The notes: generated from the sequence alone by a model not told the origin. A stretch of DNA of 64,000 bases from Rickettsiella endosymbiont of Xylota segnis (GCF_964019545.1 NZ_OZ026451.1:1607001-1671000); one strand, 5' to 3'. Shown: positions 39,724 through 50,627, counted from the first letter of the stretch. Program-made: numbers and translations.

Positions 39724-41018
39724 TTAGTAATCATTAGCTAAACGATACATTAATATAGCCACTTTCTGCGTTTGTAACGACAAAGACTTAATCTCCAGAA
39801 TTTCTTTTTCTGAATGAACACCCGTTCCCACTGGACCTAAACCATCTAAATTAGCTTGCGTAATCGATGCAACATACGAAATATCGGCAGCTCTACGTAA
39901 TGCTGGATCAAGCGCTATAACCGAACCATAGCCCAAGCTAATACTTGCTTCACTATATTTTTGAGTAATTCGATATTGTTAGTAGTCAGGGGCATACTTG
40001 GGATTCCTTCCTGAAAATTAACAACCGCCGTAGTAGTCGGTAAATGCTGATTTGCTATCTTCGCAATTTTCTTTTTAGCATTAATCTCTTGTTGTGGAGA
40101 TATAAAGCGCAGATCTCCTGTCGCCATCGCGGTTTTAGCAATAATATTATCTTTTCCATAAACTTCGCCGCCAAAATAGTTCTTTTTATAATTAATGGAA
40201 GCACCTGCCAATATAAGTCCAGGGCTAAAAGATAAACCTTTCTCAGCACTCATTTGTTCTCGCATGGTATTAAGAATGCGAGTTAATTCAAAAATAGCAC
40301 CATAACCTGCTGATTTTTGAAATATTCCGAATGAATGGATGCCGTTACCTTGTGTATTTATCTGCCTATGGGTAGCTCCACGGCGAGCTATAGTTGCTGT
40401 ATTGGGAAGCGTACCCCATTCAAAACCTAAGGCAACATCGCTATGCTGGGCTGCAGTAAATAAAGGTTTTCTTGAAATACCGGTTGGTTTCCTTGAATCT
40501 TCCTCATCTCCAGTTAATACTACTGTAATATTCATATCACTGAGAACATTCGCATTTTGCAATGATTTTAAGGCATAAAGAATTACCACATCTCCACCCT
40601 TATCATCAATAACACCAGGTCCGGTAGCTTTACCTCCGTGACGTTCAAATTTCTGGAATGGACTTTCTTTGGCAAACACTGTATCGAGGTGTCCAATTAT
40701 TAGTAACCTTTTCCCTTTTGTGCCTGAATGCTCAGCAACTAGAGTTGCTGCACGCTGCATATAACTCGGTTCTTCAACCCAATAGGTTTTAAAACCAAGC
40801 TGCTGGAATAATGGTCTTAAAATTTCACCTACTTGATGAACTCCAGCAATATTAGCTGTACCACTATTGATATTGACTAATTTCTCTAATAAAGAAAGTT
40901 GTTCTAACTGTTGTTTATCCTGTAAATTTTTATCTGGGTTTCTGTTGGTAATGTTTGAGCGCCTATTATTTATGCAAAAAAAATGTGCACATAAAAAAAT
41001 GAATAAGAAAACTTTCGT
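39724..41018 (-). pseudogene. Decayed M20-family carboxypeptidase (glutamate carboxypeptidase-like)
   Basis: A zinc carboxypeptidase remnant in which two lesions are clear. The reading frame begins ACG-AAA-GTT at 41018, followed by what reads as a signal peptide (KVFLFIFLCAHFFC); no ATG/GTG/TTG exists in that frame after an upstream stop, so ATG has probably become ACG. Near 39940 a one-base shift moves the end (SISLGYGSVIALDPALRRAA) into another frame. Between them M20 motifs survive: GHLDTVF, GPGVIDDKGG, GDEEDS. An internal ATG at 40760 could still start a partial product. Confidence 0.75.
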
Positions 41019-41054
41019 ATGACTTAATAATTATAGTCAAATACTTGATGAACC

Positions 41055-42140
41055 TTATCGATTGAATGAAAAATTTACAAGTTTGTCAATAATTATTTGC
41101 GTAGCATTAAGCTGCTTGAATTGGCTTAATTTACTTTTTAATTCATCCAAATTTTCATAACTTTCAAACAGTGTCTTAAGTAATTTTTCATCTGAAAATT
41201 CTTCAAAGTAGATTACGTTGCTTAGACCTAGCTTAGCGAAGTATCTTGCGTTGTGAATTTGATCTCCACGGCTAGCTTTTTTCGATAAAGGTAACAAAAT
41301 ATTTGGTTTATTTAATGAGACTAACTCATAAATAGAGGTAGCGCCCGCACGGCTAATTACTAAATCTGCACTGGCAAGAACATCAGCAAATTCATCTTGT
41401 AAGTACTCGAATTGTTTATAACTTTTAATTCCCTCAAATGCAGGGTCGAATTTATTTTTACCGCAAATATGAATAACTTGAAATTTTTCTGTTAATGGAT
41501 TTATTAAACGACGAACACTTTCGTTAACTATACTCGAACCCAAACCACCGCCCATGATTAATAAAACCGGTTTTATTTTTTCGGTAAAACCACAAAATTT
41601 TAAGCCTCTTTTAGGATCTCCATATTGCAGCGTGTCGCGAATCGGCATGCCTGTCAGCAATATTTTAGAAGTCCTTTTAACGTATTTAATGGTTTCAGGA
41701 AATGTAATACAAATCAATTTTGCAAAAGGAAAACTGAGACGATTAGCTAAGCCAGGAGTTAAATCAGACTCATGAATAACAATCGGAATGCTACTTAATT
41801 TAGCAGCAATAACAACAGGCAAAGCAACAAATCCACCTTTAGAAAAAATAATGTCAGGCTTGATTTTTCGACAAATTATGAGGCTTTGTATAATACCCTT
41901 CATTAACTGAAAAGGAGTTAATAAATTTTTCCAGGTCCAATATCGATTTAATTTACCAGCCGTAATCGCATAGTAAGGAATTTTTAAAGGCTTAATAAGG
42001 GAATGCTCTATACCCTTCTTCGAGCCCACATAAAAGGTATCTACACCTTTATTCTGCAAAGCTGATATCAGAGGCAAGCTGGGTGTAACGTGTCCCGATG
42101 AGCCACCACCGGTAAAAATAATCTTAATTTTTTTTGTCAT
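41055..42140 (-). CDS. murG: MurG-like UDP-GlcNAc glycosyltransferase (Bacillus-like)
   Basis: Adds GlcNAc to lipid I to form lipid II in peptidoglycan synthesis. 361 residues of a GT-B fold: FTGGGSSGHVTPSLPLI at the start, SKGGFVALPV, HESDLTPGLANRL and the C-terminal donor site SRAGATSIYEL...PLSKKASRGDQ. This wording reads like the extra MurG of the Bacillus cereus group rather than the gammaproteobacterial GGTGGH type. It lies outside any division and cell-wall cluster. Whether it is the only MurG or a second, acquired one cannot be decided from this window. Confidence 0.85.
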   Translation of the reverse strand: MTKKIKIIFTGGGSSGHVTPSLPLISALQNKGVDTFYVGSKKGIEHSLIKPLKIPYYAITAGKLNRYWTWKNLLTPFQLMKGIIQSLIICRKIKPDIIFSKGGFVALPVVIAAKLSSIPIVIHESDLTPGLANRLSFPFAKLICITFPETIKYVKRTSKILLTGMPIRDTLQYGDPKRGLKFCGFTEKIKPVLLIMGGGLGSSIVNESVRRLINPLTEKFQVIHICGKNKFDPAFEGIKSYKQFEYLQDEFADVLASADLVISRAGATSIYELVSLNKPNILLPLSKKASRGDQIHNARYFAKLGLSNVIYFEEFSDEKLLKTLFESYENLDELKSKLSQFKQLNATQIIIDKLVNFSFNR

Positions 42141-42149
42141 AACACAAAA

Positions 42150-45100
42150 TTAAATCGCTGGATTGGAGTTTAGCTCTAATTTACCCTCAAGATGTACATC
42201 ATGCGGAGCTTCCGGCGGTAAAATACCCTCATTAGTAAAACGTTCCCATAAGCTAAATAAAAATTGCGAACGTACACCAGAACGTGAATTAATATAATTG
42301 AGATCAACATAATATTCAACTTTAAACTCTAACAAAATTTTATCAATTTCTTTAAAATACACTTCTGGTTTAGGATTCGTTAAGATTTTTGGGATTGTTG
42401 CTAATACTTCTAAAATAATATCCTTGATTCGTTGAGGATTATCTTTCCTATTGGTTTTAACAGTCACCAAAGCACGAACTACACTATCTCGGTGCGTCCA
42501 ATTAATAAAATTTTTGCTAAAAATGTCCGCATTAGGCACTAACAATTCCTGACGATCATCGGTTGTCACCGTTATGGAACGAGCTCCAATATGGGATACT
42601 TGACCATCATAATTACCTACTGTAACCCAATCACCTACTTTTACAGGTCTTTCCACCAATAGAAAAAGACCCGTAAAAAAGTTATTAAATAAATCTCTTA
42701 AACCCAAACCCACACCAAACGAAAAAGCTCCCAAAATAACGCCAATATTACCTAAGGTTAGTCCCAAAATATTTAATCCAACCAAAATTCCAATAGCAAT
42801 AAGCGTATATTGCGTAAAAATAGCTAAACTATTACGTAAACCAAGATCTTTCGTATGCGCAAATAACCAACGATAAGCAAATTCACGAGACCAATGGGCT
42901 ATCCAAGTTAAAATCACCCCTAATATCGCTAATTGAACAATTGTAAAGCCAGTCACAATCGCCGTACTAGCTATAACGAATAATTTTTTAGAAAGTAATT
43001 TAGAAAGACTTATCTTTAATAAAGGAATACGATCTCCCCAGTCGTAAAGTTCAAATAAGCCCAATATTGATAAAAATAATAATGCTAATTTTAAAATTTG
43101 ATGAAATGGTTTTAATAAAGATTGACTCCATAACCAACCATTTCTGAAATGGCGAATACATTGTTCGGAGACCCAGCGAATTAATTCGTCTAAAAGACCT
43201 CTTAGTAATAGATAAGCAGTTAAGGCGACTAAGAATAAACCTTGATAATGCGCTATAGCCCAAGCCAATTCAACATAACCCACTAATCCTATTAAAGCAT
43301 TGGTTAATAAACTGAATGGGATTAAGAAACTTAACCATCGAATCACTCTTTTTAAATAAGCATGTTTATTTTCAATATAAGGTTCAAGTAATGTAGGTAC
43401 AACTTCCCAACCTTTCATTAAGACTAAAGCTACTATAAGAAGAAATAACATAAATAAACGGCCAAACAAATCTTGAACTTCATAATTAACCGGTAATTGA
43501 TTAACTAAAATTGTCGCTAATGTCACTATACCGCCGATCAATAATGTAGTCCGTAACCGATAATAGAGTTTGACATCATGACCACTTTCGTCAGTGGTAT
43601 TTTCGAGCAATAAAATATGAGCAAGCTGAATAACAATACTAAATATTAAACAAACAACACCCATGCTAATAATCAAAGAAAATAATTTGATGGATATATT
43701 TAATAAAAACAATAATCCAATTAATCCCGCCAACAACATAATCCCGGATAAATGGCGTTGCAGTAATTGCAAAACAACTATTACGGTTTGTGCAGAAAAA
43801 AAACCTCTACTACGTTGCTGCAAACGTACTCTATCTACTGCTAAAAATCGTCTTAGTTTTAACCAAGTAGCAAACCATATCAGCACACCCAGTAAGACAA
43901 TAATCCATTGCCAGCTTGATACTAGTTCTAGCTTGCTGAAAACCGGTTCATAAAGAGCTGCTAATTTATCTATGGTTAATCTAGGGATTTGAAAAATAGT
44001 TTGGCCTAAACCGATCCAAGCATTTAAATTCAAACCTGGTAATGTTTGTCTATTAGCTAGCTGTAGTTTTAGTTGTTTTGCTATAAGAACTTGTTCGTCA
44101 TCTGCATCTTTAGCCAGTTGTTGCATTTTTACAAGCAAATTTTGATAGCCAAGAATAATTTCTCTTAATGGTGCTAATTTTATCTGATCATTCGTAAAAA
44201 TAAACTCTTTTTGTTGGTGATCTTTATTAATAAAATTCAAATAATTTTGTAGAAATTTAATTTTATTATGAAATAAATCAATTGAAACATTGACCTGCTC
44301 ACTTAGACTTTCAATTTTATGTTGTAAATTGCTGAGTGTGCTTAAGGATAATTTTTGATTAAACCCAGAAGCTAAGTCTTGTAATTTATTAGATATTCTA
44401 GCTGTGTTTAGTTCTGTTTCGAGTAAATTACTTTTTTCTTCGGCTTGAAATATTTTAAATTCTATTTGATCATAAGCGTTATTATTGATAAAACCGGTTA
44501 TTTCAGCCTTTTTTAATTCTTCGCTCCATTGATTTAGACGTTGCATCCAGTTCTGTTGATCTTGTTGGAGGCGTAGGGTTAATACATCTAAAGATTCTTG
44601 GCGTTGAGTTTGCTGTTGTAATTGATAATTTCTTTGTAAATTTTGACGCCATTCTTCCGCAAAATTAATTGTTTGTTGCACAATATCGCGCGAATCTTGT
44701 AAAACCCTAACGCGCTTTTGTTGTAAGTTAAATAAATTTCGCCGTTCTTGCAAAGTTTGCTGCAGTTGTGCCTGCTGTTGCTGAACTTCTTGAGAAATAG
44801 ATAAGCCTGGTGTCGAAATTTCCCACTGATCAATTGCATTTCGAATGGAATCTTGAATCAAATCAGTAGATTGTTGAGTGGTTTTTAAACTTAAGTTAAT
44901 ACTTTCTAAATCAGCTTTTGCCATAGCAATCAATAAATCCAGATGCGCTAGAGATTGTTTGCTAACGACAGGTGAGGCAACTTTCTGTTCGTTACGCAAC
45001 CCCTGCAGTTTTCTTTTTAGTAATTCACTGCGCATCTGCTCAGCAACCAATTGTTGCTGAGTCAAATTTACTGAAGGGGATTCATTAAGCTCAGCAAAAG

Positions 45101-45155
45101 CTGGAGAATAAAAACCGACCAATAAAACAATTAAAAAATTAAATAGTTTGTACAA
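42150..45155 (-). CDS. MscK/KefA-like mechanosensitive channel
   Basis: Large MscS-superfamily protein (1001 residues). Parts in order: a signal peptide (about 1-21, FNFLIVLLVGFYSPAFA), and a long periplasmic coiled-coil rich in Gln (about 25-360). A membrane region of about ten segments follows (about 410-830), and then the MscS core (about 830-985) with GLRDLFNNFFTGLFLLVERP and VKVGDWVTVGNYDGQVSHIG. It should open under hypo-osmotic stress. mscK and mscM share this layout, so I give no symbol. It is co-oriented with murG, ten bases apart. Confidence 0.88.
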   Translation of the reverse strand: MYKLFNFLIVLLVGFYSPAFAELNESPSVNLTQQQLVAEQMRSELLKRKLQGLRNEQKVASPVVSKQSLAHLDLLIAMAKADLESINLSLKTTQQSTDLIQDSIRNAIDQWEISTPGLSISQEVQQQQAQLQQTLQERRNLFNLQQKRVRVLQDSRDIVQQTINFAEEWRQNLQRNYQLQQQTQRQESLDVLTLRLQQDQQNWMQRLNQWSEELKKAEITGFINNNAYDQIEFKIFQAEEKSNLLETELNTARISNKLQDLASGFNQKLSLSTLSNLQHKIESLSEQVNVSIDLFHNKIKFLQNYLNFINKDHQQKEFIFTNDQIKLAPLREIILGYQNLLVKMQQLAKDADDEQVLIAKQLKLQLANRQTLPGLNLNAWIGLGQTIFQIPRLTIDKLAALYEPVFSKLELVSSWQWIIVLLGVLIWFATWLKLRRFLAVDRVRLQQRSRGFFSAQTVIVVLQLLQRHLSGIMLLAGLIGLLFLLNISIKLFSLIISMGVVCLIFSIVIQLAHILLLENTTDESGHDVKLYYRLRTTLLIGGIVTLATILVNQLPVNYEVQDLFGRLFMLFLLIVALVLMKGWEVVPTLLEPYIENKHAYLKRVIRWLSFLIPFSLLTNALIGLVGYVELAWAIAHYQGLFLVALTAYLLLRGLLDELIRWVSEQCIRHFRNGWLWSQSLLKPFHQILKLALLFLSILGLFELYDWGDRIPLLKISLSKLLSKKLFVIASTAIVTGFTIVQLAILGVILTWIAHWSREFAYRWLFAHTKDLGLRNSLAIFTQYTLIAIGILVGLNILGLTLGNIGVILGAFSFGVGLGLRDLFNNFFTGLFLLVERPVKVGDWVTVGNYDGQVSHIGARSITVTTDDRQELLVPNADIFSKNFINWTHRDSVVRALVTVKTNRKDNPQRIKDIILEVLATIPKILTNPKPEVYFKEIDKILLEFKVEYYVDLNYINSRSGVRSQFLFSLWERFTNEGILPPEAPHDVHLEGKLELNSNPAI

Positions 45156-45164
45156 ACTATGACC

Positions 45165-46523
45165 TCAGGGTAAAGGCAAAGGGTGCTCAGTTATGTTTAT
45201 AACGCCCTTTGCATAGCCGCGCCATTTCATCCAAACATAAACAGGCGCACTACTAAGTAATAATAATGTCCCATAGAATACAGTCTCTTTCCCCGAACCT
45301 ATGATAACCCAAAAAGAGTAGATTCCCGCTAAAATTGCAATAACTACTGAACCAAATAACTTTCTACCTTTTTTAAAAAGTCCAGGATATTTAAAAAAGA
45401 TAACCAACTCAGACATCGTAGTTAAAAAATAAGGAATCAGCGAGGCTAAAGTTGCTAATAAGATAATAATTGTAAATTGTTTAACCAAACTATGATTTAA
45501 GGTCATCAATAATAGGAAGGAAATTAGAATGCTAGAAATAACTAAACCCGCAACAGGTGTCCCATTTTCTGATTTTTTTAAAAAAATGCTTGGAAAAAGT
45601 TTATCCTGAGCTGCCGCTAATGGAATTTGACCTTGAAGTAAAATCCAGCCGTTTAAAGCGCCTAAACAAGAAATGACTGCCCCGATAGCAACTAAAAAAC
45701 TCCCTGTCGGTCCAAACATGATGCGTGCAGCATCAGCATATGGAGCATTAGACTGCGCAAGTTCTGTTAACGGCATAACCCCCATTACTGCGATACTACT
45801 CAACAAATAAACGACTGTCGCTATAGTTACTCCCAAAATAGTCGCTTTAGGAATATTACGATTAGGGTTATCTACATGACCCGCAGGAACTGAAGCAGAT
45901 TCTAGACCGATAAAAGACCATAAAGTTAAAGTTGCTGCGCCGCTAAATGCACTTAAGTTAGATTTGCCGGATAAATTGAATGCACTCAAAAAATGAGGAT
46001 GAATATAAAAAATCCCTACTAAAGCAATAAGTAATAAAGGAATCAATTTTAAAATAGTTGTCAATAACTGAAAAATGCCTGCATGCCGAACACCTAGAAT
46101 ATTAATAAAAGTCATTAACCACACCAAACCAATACTAACAAAACAAGACCATAGGGCATTTTTAGCCAAAAGGGGCCAAAAAAAACTTAAGTATCCTGTC
46201 AAAGCAACAACTATTGCTGCATTACCTACCCATAGTGCAATCCAATAATTATAAGCCATCTGGAATCCAACAAAATCACCAAATGCCTCTCGACAATAAG
46301 CATAAGGTCCTCCAATGAGAGGCATCACATTAGTTAGCTTAGCAAATACTAATGCTATTAACAAAGCACCCACTGCTGTAGCGATCCAAGAGAGCAAACT
46401 AATACTGCCATAGGCAGCCAAGGAAGCTGGTAATAAGAAAATTCCTGAACCTATCATATTACCTGTAACTAGAGCAGTTAACATCCACAACCCTAATTTT
46501 TGTTGTTTCATTTTTTTGAACAT
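45165..46523 (-). CDS. APC-family antiporter, AdiC-like (arginine/agmatine type)
   Basis: A 452-residue transporter with about 12 transmembrane segments. GNMIGSGIF near the start is the APC substrate motif; IGLESASVPAGHV keeps the glutamate (AdiC E208) and NGWILLQGQ the gating tryptophan (AdiC W293). Such proteins swap external arginine for internal agmatine or other pairs. No arginine decarboxylase gene is in this window. Substrate is inferred from residues and not certain. Confidence 0.82.
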   Translation of the reverse strand: MFKKMKQQKLGLWMLTALVTGNMIGSGIFLLPASLAAYGSISLLSWIATAVGALLIALVFAKLTNVMPLIGGPYAYCREAFGDFVGFQMAYNYWIALWVGNAAIVVALTGYLSFFWPLLAKNALWSCFVSIGLVWLMTFINILGVRHAGIFQLLTTILKLIPLLLIALVGIFYIHPHFLSAFNLSGKSNLSAFSGAATLTLWSFIGLESASVPAGHVDNPNRNIPKATILGVTIATVVYLLSSIAVMGVMPLTELAQSNAPYADAARIMFGPTGSFLVAIGAVISCLGALNGWILLQGQIPLAAAQDKLFPSIFLKKSENGTPVAGLVISSILISFLLLMTLNHSLVKQFTIIILLATLASLIPYFLTTMSELVIFFKYPGLFKKGRKLFGSVVIAILAGIYSFWVIIGSGKETVFYGTLLLLSSAPVYVWMKWRGYAKGVINITEHPLPLP

Positions 46524-46603
46524 TTTGAATCTAACCTCTGAATTTTGCGCAGAATAAAACGCTATGCCATTATACCCATCTCATATTTTAATGCGAAAAA
46601 TTT

Positions 46604-47443
46604 ATGTCAAAAATTTCAGGCCTGTATGTAGTAGCTACACCTATAGGTAATCTAGAAGATTTTAGTCCCAGAGCAATAAACACACTACAAAATGTTAATC
46701 AAATTGCTGCCGAAGATACTCGCCATAGTCAAAAATTACTTAAACATTTTGGTATTGTCACTTCAGTAATTTCATTACATGAACATAATGAAGCAGTTTC
46801 CAGCAAACTTCTTTTAGATTGCCTAAAAAAAAACCAATCTATAGCCTTAATTAGTGATGCAGGAACACCACTTATTAATGATCCAGGTTATCGTTTAGTT
46901 AAATTAGCCCACCAACATGGAATTCCAGTTATCCCTATCCCTGGTCCTTGTGCTTTAATAACTGCTTTATGCGCTTCGGGCTTAACGTGTGATAGATTTA
47001 TTTTTGAAGGATTTTTACCCGGAAAAAGTATCGCTCGACAAAAAAAATTACTAGAATTCTTAAATGAAACGCGAACAAGTATTTTCTATGAAGCACCACA
47101 CCGTATTCTAGAGTTAATAGATGACATGTTGGCTGTATTTGGACCGAAACGTTACGTAGTTTTAGCTAGAGAATTAACAAAAACTTTTGAAACCATCCAT
47201 GGCGATAATTTAGAACAATTGAAAATCTGGTTGAATTTAGATAGAAATCAACAAAAAGGAGAATTTGTCGTCCTTGTCGAAGGGGCTGAATATCTAAACC
47301 CATATGAAATTGACAAGCAACGAATTTTAGGAATTTTATTAGATGAATTACCGATTAAGCAAGCAACTTCCATAGCTGCTAAAATAACGCATGAGAAAAA
47401 AAATAAATTATATGCTTTGGCTTTGGCTATAACGGGTAAATAA
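46604..47443 (+). CDS. rsmI: 16S rRNA (cytidine-1402 2'-O) methyltransferase
   Basis: Methylates C1402 in the decoding site with SAM. The 279 residues match the family: [49 protein letters not shown] and [16 protein letters not shown] second domain follows to the end. tyrS begins one base after its stop, so the two are likely co-translated. It is divergent from the AdiC-like gene. Confidence 0.95.
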   Translation: MSKISGLYVVATPIGNLEDFSPRAINTLQNVNQIAAEDTRHSQKLLKHFGIVTSVISLHEHNEAVSSKLLLDCLKKNQSIALISDAGTPLINDPGYRLVKLAHQHGIPVIPIPGPCALITALCASGLTCDRFIFEGFLPGKSIARQKKLLEFLNETRTSIFYEAPHRILELIDDMLAVFGPKRYVVLARELTKTFETIHGDNLEQLKIWLNLDRNQQKGEFVVLVEGAEYLNPYEIDKQRILGILLDELPIKQATSIAAKITHEKKNKLYALALAITGK

Positions 47444-47444
47444 C

Positions 47445-48650
47445 ATGAATGATAATACTATTGAGGTCTTTCAACGAGGAAGTACAGAAATACTTGTTGT
47501 TGATGAGTTAAAAAATAAAATAAAAGAAAATAGGCCTTTACGTATTAAAGCGGGTTTTGACCCAACAGCTCCTGATCTACATCTTGGTCATACTGTGCTT
47601 ATCAACAAGCTTCGTCAATTACAGGATTTAGGTCATGAAATTGATATTATCATTGGTGATTTTACGGCACTTATTGGCGATCCATCAGGTAAAAATGCAA
47701 CCCGCCCGCCCTTAAGTGTCGATCAAATTACAGCCAATACCAAAACCTATCAACAGCAATTTAGTAAAATATTAGACCCAAAAAAAACCAACTTGCGTTT
47801 TAACTCTGAATGGTTAGGAAAATTATCAGTTACTAACCTAATTAAATTAGCATCATCTTATACTGTAGCTCGAATGCTAGAAAGAGATGACTTTCATCAA
47901 CGGTATCGCCAGCATCAACCTATTGCAATACATGAATTCCTGTATCCTTTACTTCAGGGCTATGATTCTGTCGTATTAAAAACCGATCTTGAATGTGGTG
48001 GTAACGATCAAAAATTTAATTTATTGTTGGGAAGAGAGTTACAGAAACATTTCAAACAAACACCACAGATAATTTTAACCATGCCTTTATTAGAGGGTTT
48101 AGATGGCATACAAAAAATGTCTAAATCACTCAATAATTATATTGCTATCGATGAACCGGCAAACGATATGTTCGGAAAAATTATGTCAATTTCTGACGAG
48201 TTGATGTGGCGTTATTTTGAATTACTTTCCTTCAAAAAATCTTTACATAATATTAAATCCATGCAGCAAGAAGCTAAATTGGGTTTAGCCAATCCACGTG
48301 ATTTTAAAATAGAGTTAGCCTTAGAAATTATTGAACGTTTTCACACTAAAGCAGATGCTGAAAAAGCATTCCAGGAATTTCAACAACGATTTAGAGATGG
48401 TGCCATTCCTTCACAAATTAAAGAACTGAATATAACCATCCCCGGAGAGAATTTATCAATTGCCAACTTATTAAAGCAAGCGGGATTGGTGACGAGTACC
48501 TCAGAGGCATTGCGCTCAATTGAGGCAGGTGCAGTTAAAATTGACTCTTTAAAAATAGAGGATAAGAAGCTATTAATTAAACCAGGCACTAGTCATATTT
48601 ATCAAGTTGGAAAAAGACGCTTTGCCAAAGTCACTCTCTTAAGTAAATAA
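47445..48650 (+). CDS. tyrS: Tyrosyl-tRNA synthetase
   Basis: Charges tRNA-Tyr. The 401 residues have the class I HIGH motif as DLHLGHT (about 44-49), KMSKS (about 225-229) and a C-terminal S4 RNA-binding domain (about 340-401). The sequence type resembles the Pseudomonas/Legionella version (TyrZ-like) more than E. coli TyrS. It starts next to the rsmI stop; repeat copy F follows its end. Confidence 0.95.
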   Translation: MNDNTIEVFQRGSTEILVVDELKNKIKENRPLRIKAGFDPTAPDLHLGHTVLINKLRQLQDLGHEIDIIIGDFTALIGDPSGKNATRPPLSVDQITANTKTYQQQFSKILDPKKTNLRFNSEWLGKLSVTNLIKLASSYTVARMLERDDFHQRYRQHQPIAIHEFLYPLLQGYDSVVLKTDLECGGNDQKFNLLLGRELQKHFKQTPQIILTMPLLEGLDGIQKMSKSLNNYIAIDEPANDMFGKIMSISDELMWRYFELLSFKKSLHNIKSMQQEAKLGLANPRDFKIELALEIIERFHTKADAEKAFQEFQQRFRDGAIPSQIKELNITIPGENLSIANLLKQAGLVTSTSEALRSIEAGAVKIDSLKIEDKKLLIKPGTSHIYQVGKRRFAKVTLLSK

Positions 48651-48701
48651 CATTCAATAATAATGACACTCACAGCAATGGAGTTTTTTTAGAGTGGCGC
48701 C

Positions 48702-48785
48702 CGTAGTGAAGTAACCGAAGTGTATTAACTGAGGATTGGGAATTGAGCAGTAACCCAGGCAAAATTCAAGTGCGATGAGTATATT
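48702..48785 (+). repeat. Dispersed intergenic repeat, copy F, overlapping a gene end
   Basis: A nearly full copy: CGTAGTGAAGTAACCGAAG, then GGGAATTGAGCAGTAACCCAGGC, then AAAATTCAAGTGCGATGAGTATATT. The stop and last codons (E-Y-T-H-R-T) of the DUF971 gene on the minus strand lie inside it. Confidence 0.7.
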
Positions 48786-49134
48786 CTCGACTGGCGCCCG
48801 CTGATTCTAGACGTTGTAGGTAGTGTTCCCAATATTCAGCATAATGCTTAGATAATTCATAGAGTGTTTCCCAACTATAGATTCCTGACTGATGATTATC
48901 GTCAAAAATTAATCTGATAGCGTAATGACCGATTGATTCTATGTTGGTGATATTTACATTTTTTTTGCCACTGACTAATTTTCCTTCATTATGCCCATGG
49001 CCTTTAACTTCCGCAGAAGGTGATAAAACTCTTAAATATTCACAGGGTAATCTAAATTTTTCACCATTATCAAATAGTATTTCTAATATTCGTGTCTTCT
49101 GTAGAAGTTTTATATCGGTAGGAATAGAAACCAT
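48766..49134 (-). CDS. DUF971 protein (GBBH-like N-terminal domain)
   Basis: 122 residues with a DUF971/gamma-butyrobetaine hydroxylase N-terminal domain (about 10-95), including LRVLSPSAEVKGHG and YAIRLIFDDNHQSGIYSWETLYEL. Domain proteins of this type are linked to iron-sulfur assembly in some bacteria; here the role is unknown. The stop lies in repeat copy F, so the last few residues are of repeat origin. It sits right behind hslU with two bases between, a common gammaproteobacterial neighbourhood. Confidence 0.88.
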   Translation of the reverse strand: MVSIPTDIKLLQKTRILEILFDNGEKFRLPCEYLRVLSPSAEVKGHGHNEGKLVSGKKNVNITNIESIGHYAIRLIFDDNHQSGIYSWETLYELSKHYAEYWEHYLQRLESAGASREYTHRT

Positions 49135-49136
49135 TG

Positions 49137-50627
49137 TTATAAAATAAAATGACTGGTATCTTGATCTTGCGCTAATGGTGTTAGATGTTTATCAACATAA
49201 TTAACATCGATATTTATGTTTTTATGGGTACAATCAGTTGCTTCAAAAGATATCTCCTCCAACAATCTTTCCATCACGGTATATAAACGCCGTGCGCCAA
49301 TATTCTCAGTTTTTTCATTTAGATCATAGGCAATTTCAGCGATACGTTGAATAGCAAGCTTATCAAAATTTAATTCTAATTCTTCAGTGCCCAGTAAAGC
49401 CTGATATTGAACGATTAAAGATGCTTGGGGCTCCACTAAAATACGTTCAAAATCTTTTGCCGTTAATGCCTTTAACTCCACTCGAATTGGCAAACGACCT
49501 TGTAGTTCCGGAACTAAATCCGATGGTTTAGATAAATGAAAAGCACCTGCAGCAATAAATAAAATATGATCTGTTCGGACCATGCCATATTTTGTGGAAA
49601 CAGTACATCCTTCAATTAAAGGCAACAAATCACGCTGTACCCCCTCACGTGAAACATCTGCACCACTCATTTCACCACGACGGCACACTTTATCGATTTC
49701 ATCGATAAATACTATTCCGTATTGCTCTACCCATTCAATTGCTTTACGCTTCAAATCTTCTTCATCAAGTAACTTACCTGCTTCTTCTTTTTGAATAACA
49801 GCTAATGCATCTTTTACCTTCATACGGCGGGTACGAGTACGCGCTGTACCAATATTCTGCAGCATGTTTTGCAATTGATTAGTCATATCTTCCATACCAG
49901 GGGGACCCATAATCTCTACCCCGGCTGGTAAAGCCGCTAACTCTACATCTATTTCTTTATCATCTAAAAGTCCTGCTCGTAATTGCTTGCGAAAAACATT
50001 CCTCGCTATAGACTTTTCTTTATTTTTAGACTCATCTGCAGCTTCACCTTTTGTTAAACGCGCTGGAGGAACAAAACTGTCAATAATTTTGCTTTCTGCC
50101 GCCTCCAGAACTTGAGGATGAAGACGCGTAATTTCCTCTTCACGTAAAAATTTGAATGCGGAATCCACTAAATCTCTAGGAATAGAATCTACATCTCTTC
50201 CTATGTAACCTACTTCAGTGAACTTAGTAGCTTCTATTTTTAAAAAAGGACAACCTGTAATTTTGGCCGCACGCCGACCAATCTCAGTCTTACCTACCCC
50301 AGAGGGACCGATCATTAGAATATTTTTGGGTGTCACCTCATCTCTTAACTCTGGGTTAAGTAACATACGACGTTTACGATTACGCAAAGCAATCGCAATA
50401 GCTCTCTTGGCTTCATTCTGTCCTATAATAAATCGATCAAGTTCTTGCACTATTTGTTTAGGAGTCAAATCAATTTTACTTAAATAATCTACCCCGACAG
50501 ACATATCTGCGTCATTATTGGTTTGATTAATATCTTCTGAAAAATTAGCGTCTACCATAGTTAGCTCAGAAACTTGATTGGTTTCATCAATAGTTGTATC
50601 AATTAAGTCGGATATATTAGTTTTCAT
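49137..50627 (-). CDS. hslU: HslU ATPase of the HslUV protease
   Basis: AAA+ unfoldase that feeds proteins to HslV. Walker [14 protein letters not shown] and Walker [11 protein letters not shown] are present, as are the I-domain (about 165-285) and the C-terminal end TSHFIL that docks into HslV. At 496 residues it is about 50 longer than usual: the family start matches from [17 protein letters not shown], preceded by an acidic, Asp/Asn/Thr-rich tail. In-frame ATGs at about codons 24 and 42 could trim the extension; I keep the first. hslV lies just upstream. Confidence 0.94.
   Translation of the reverse strand: MKTNISDLIDTTIDETNQVSELTMVDANFSEDINQTNNDADMSVGVDYLSKIDLTPKQIVQELDRFIIGQNEAKRAIAIALRNRKRRMLLNPELRDEVTPKNILMIGPSGVGKTEIGRRAAKITGCPFLKIEATKFTEVGYIGRDVDSIPRDLVDSAFKFLREEEITRLHPQVLEAAESKIIDSFVPPARLTKGEAADESKNKEKSIARNVFRKQLRAGLLDDKEIDVELAALPAGVEIMGPPGMEDMTNQLQNMLQNIGTARTRTRRMKVKDALAVIQKEEAGKLLDEEDLKRKAIEWVEQYGIVFIDEIDKVCRRGEMSGADVSREGVQRDLLPLIEGCTVSTKYGMVRTDHILFIAAGAFHLSKPSDLVPELQGRLPIRVELKALTAKDFERILVEPQASLIVQYQALLGTEELELNFDKLAIQRIAEIAYDLNEKTENIGARRLYTVMERLLEEISFEATDCTHKNINIDVNYVDKHLTPLAQDQDTSHFIL

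Noticed and set aside
44588-44839. 83-codon minus-strand frame inside the MscK-like gene
   Set aside because: Out-of-frame reading of the Gln-rich coiled-coil; no start signal.
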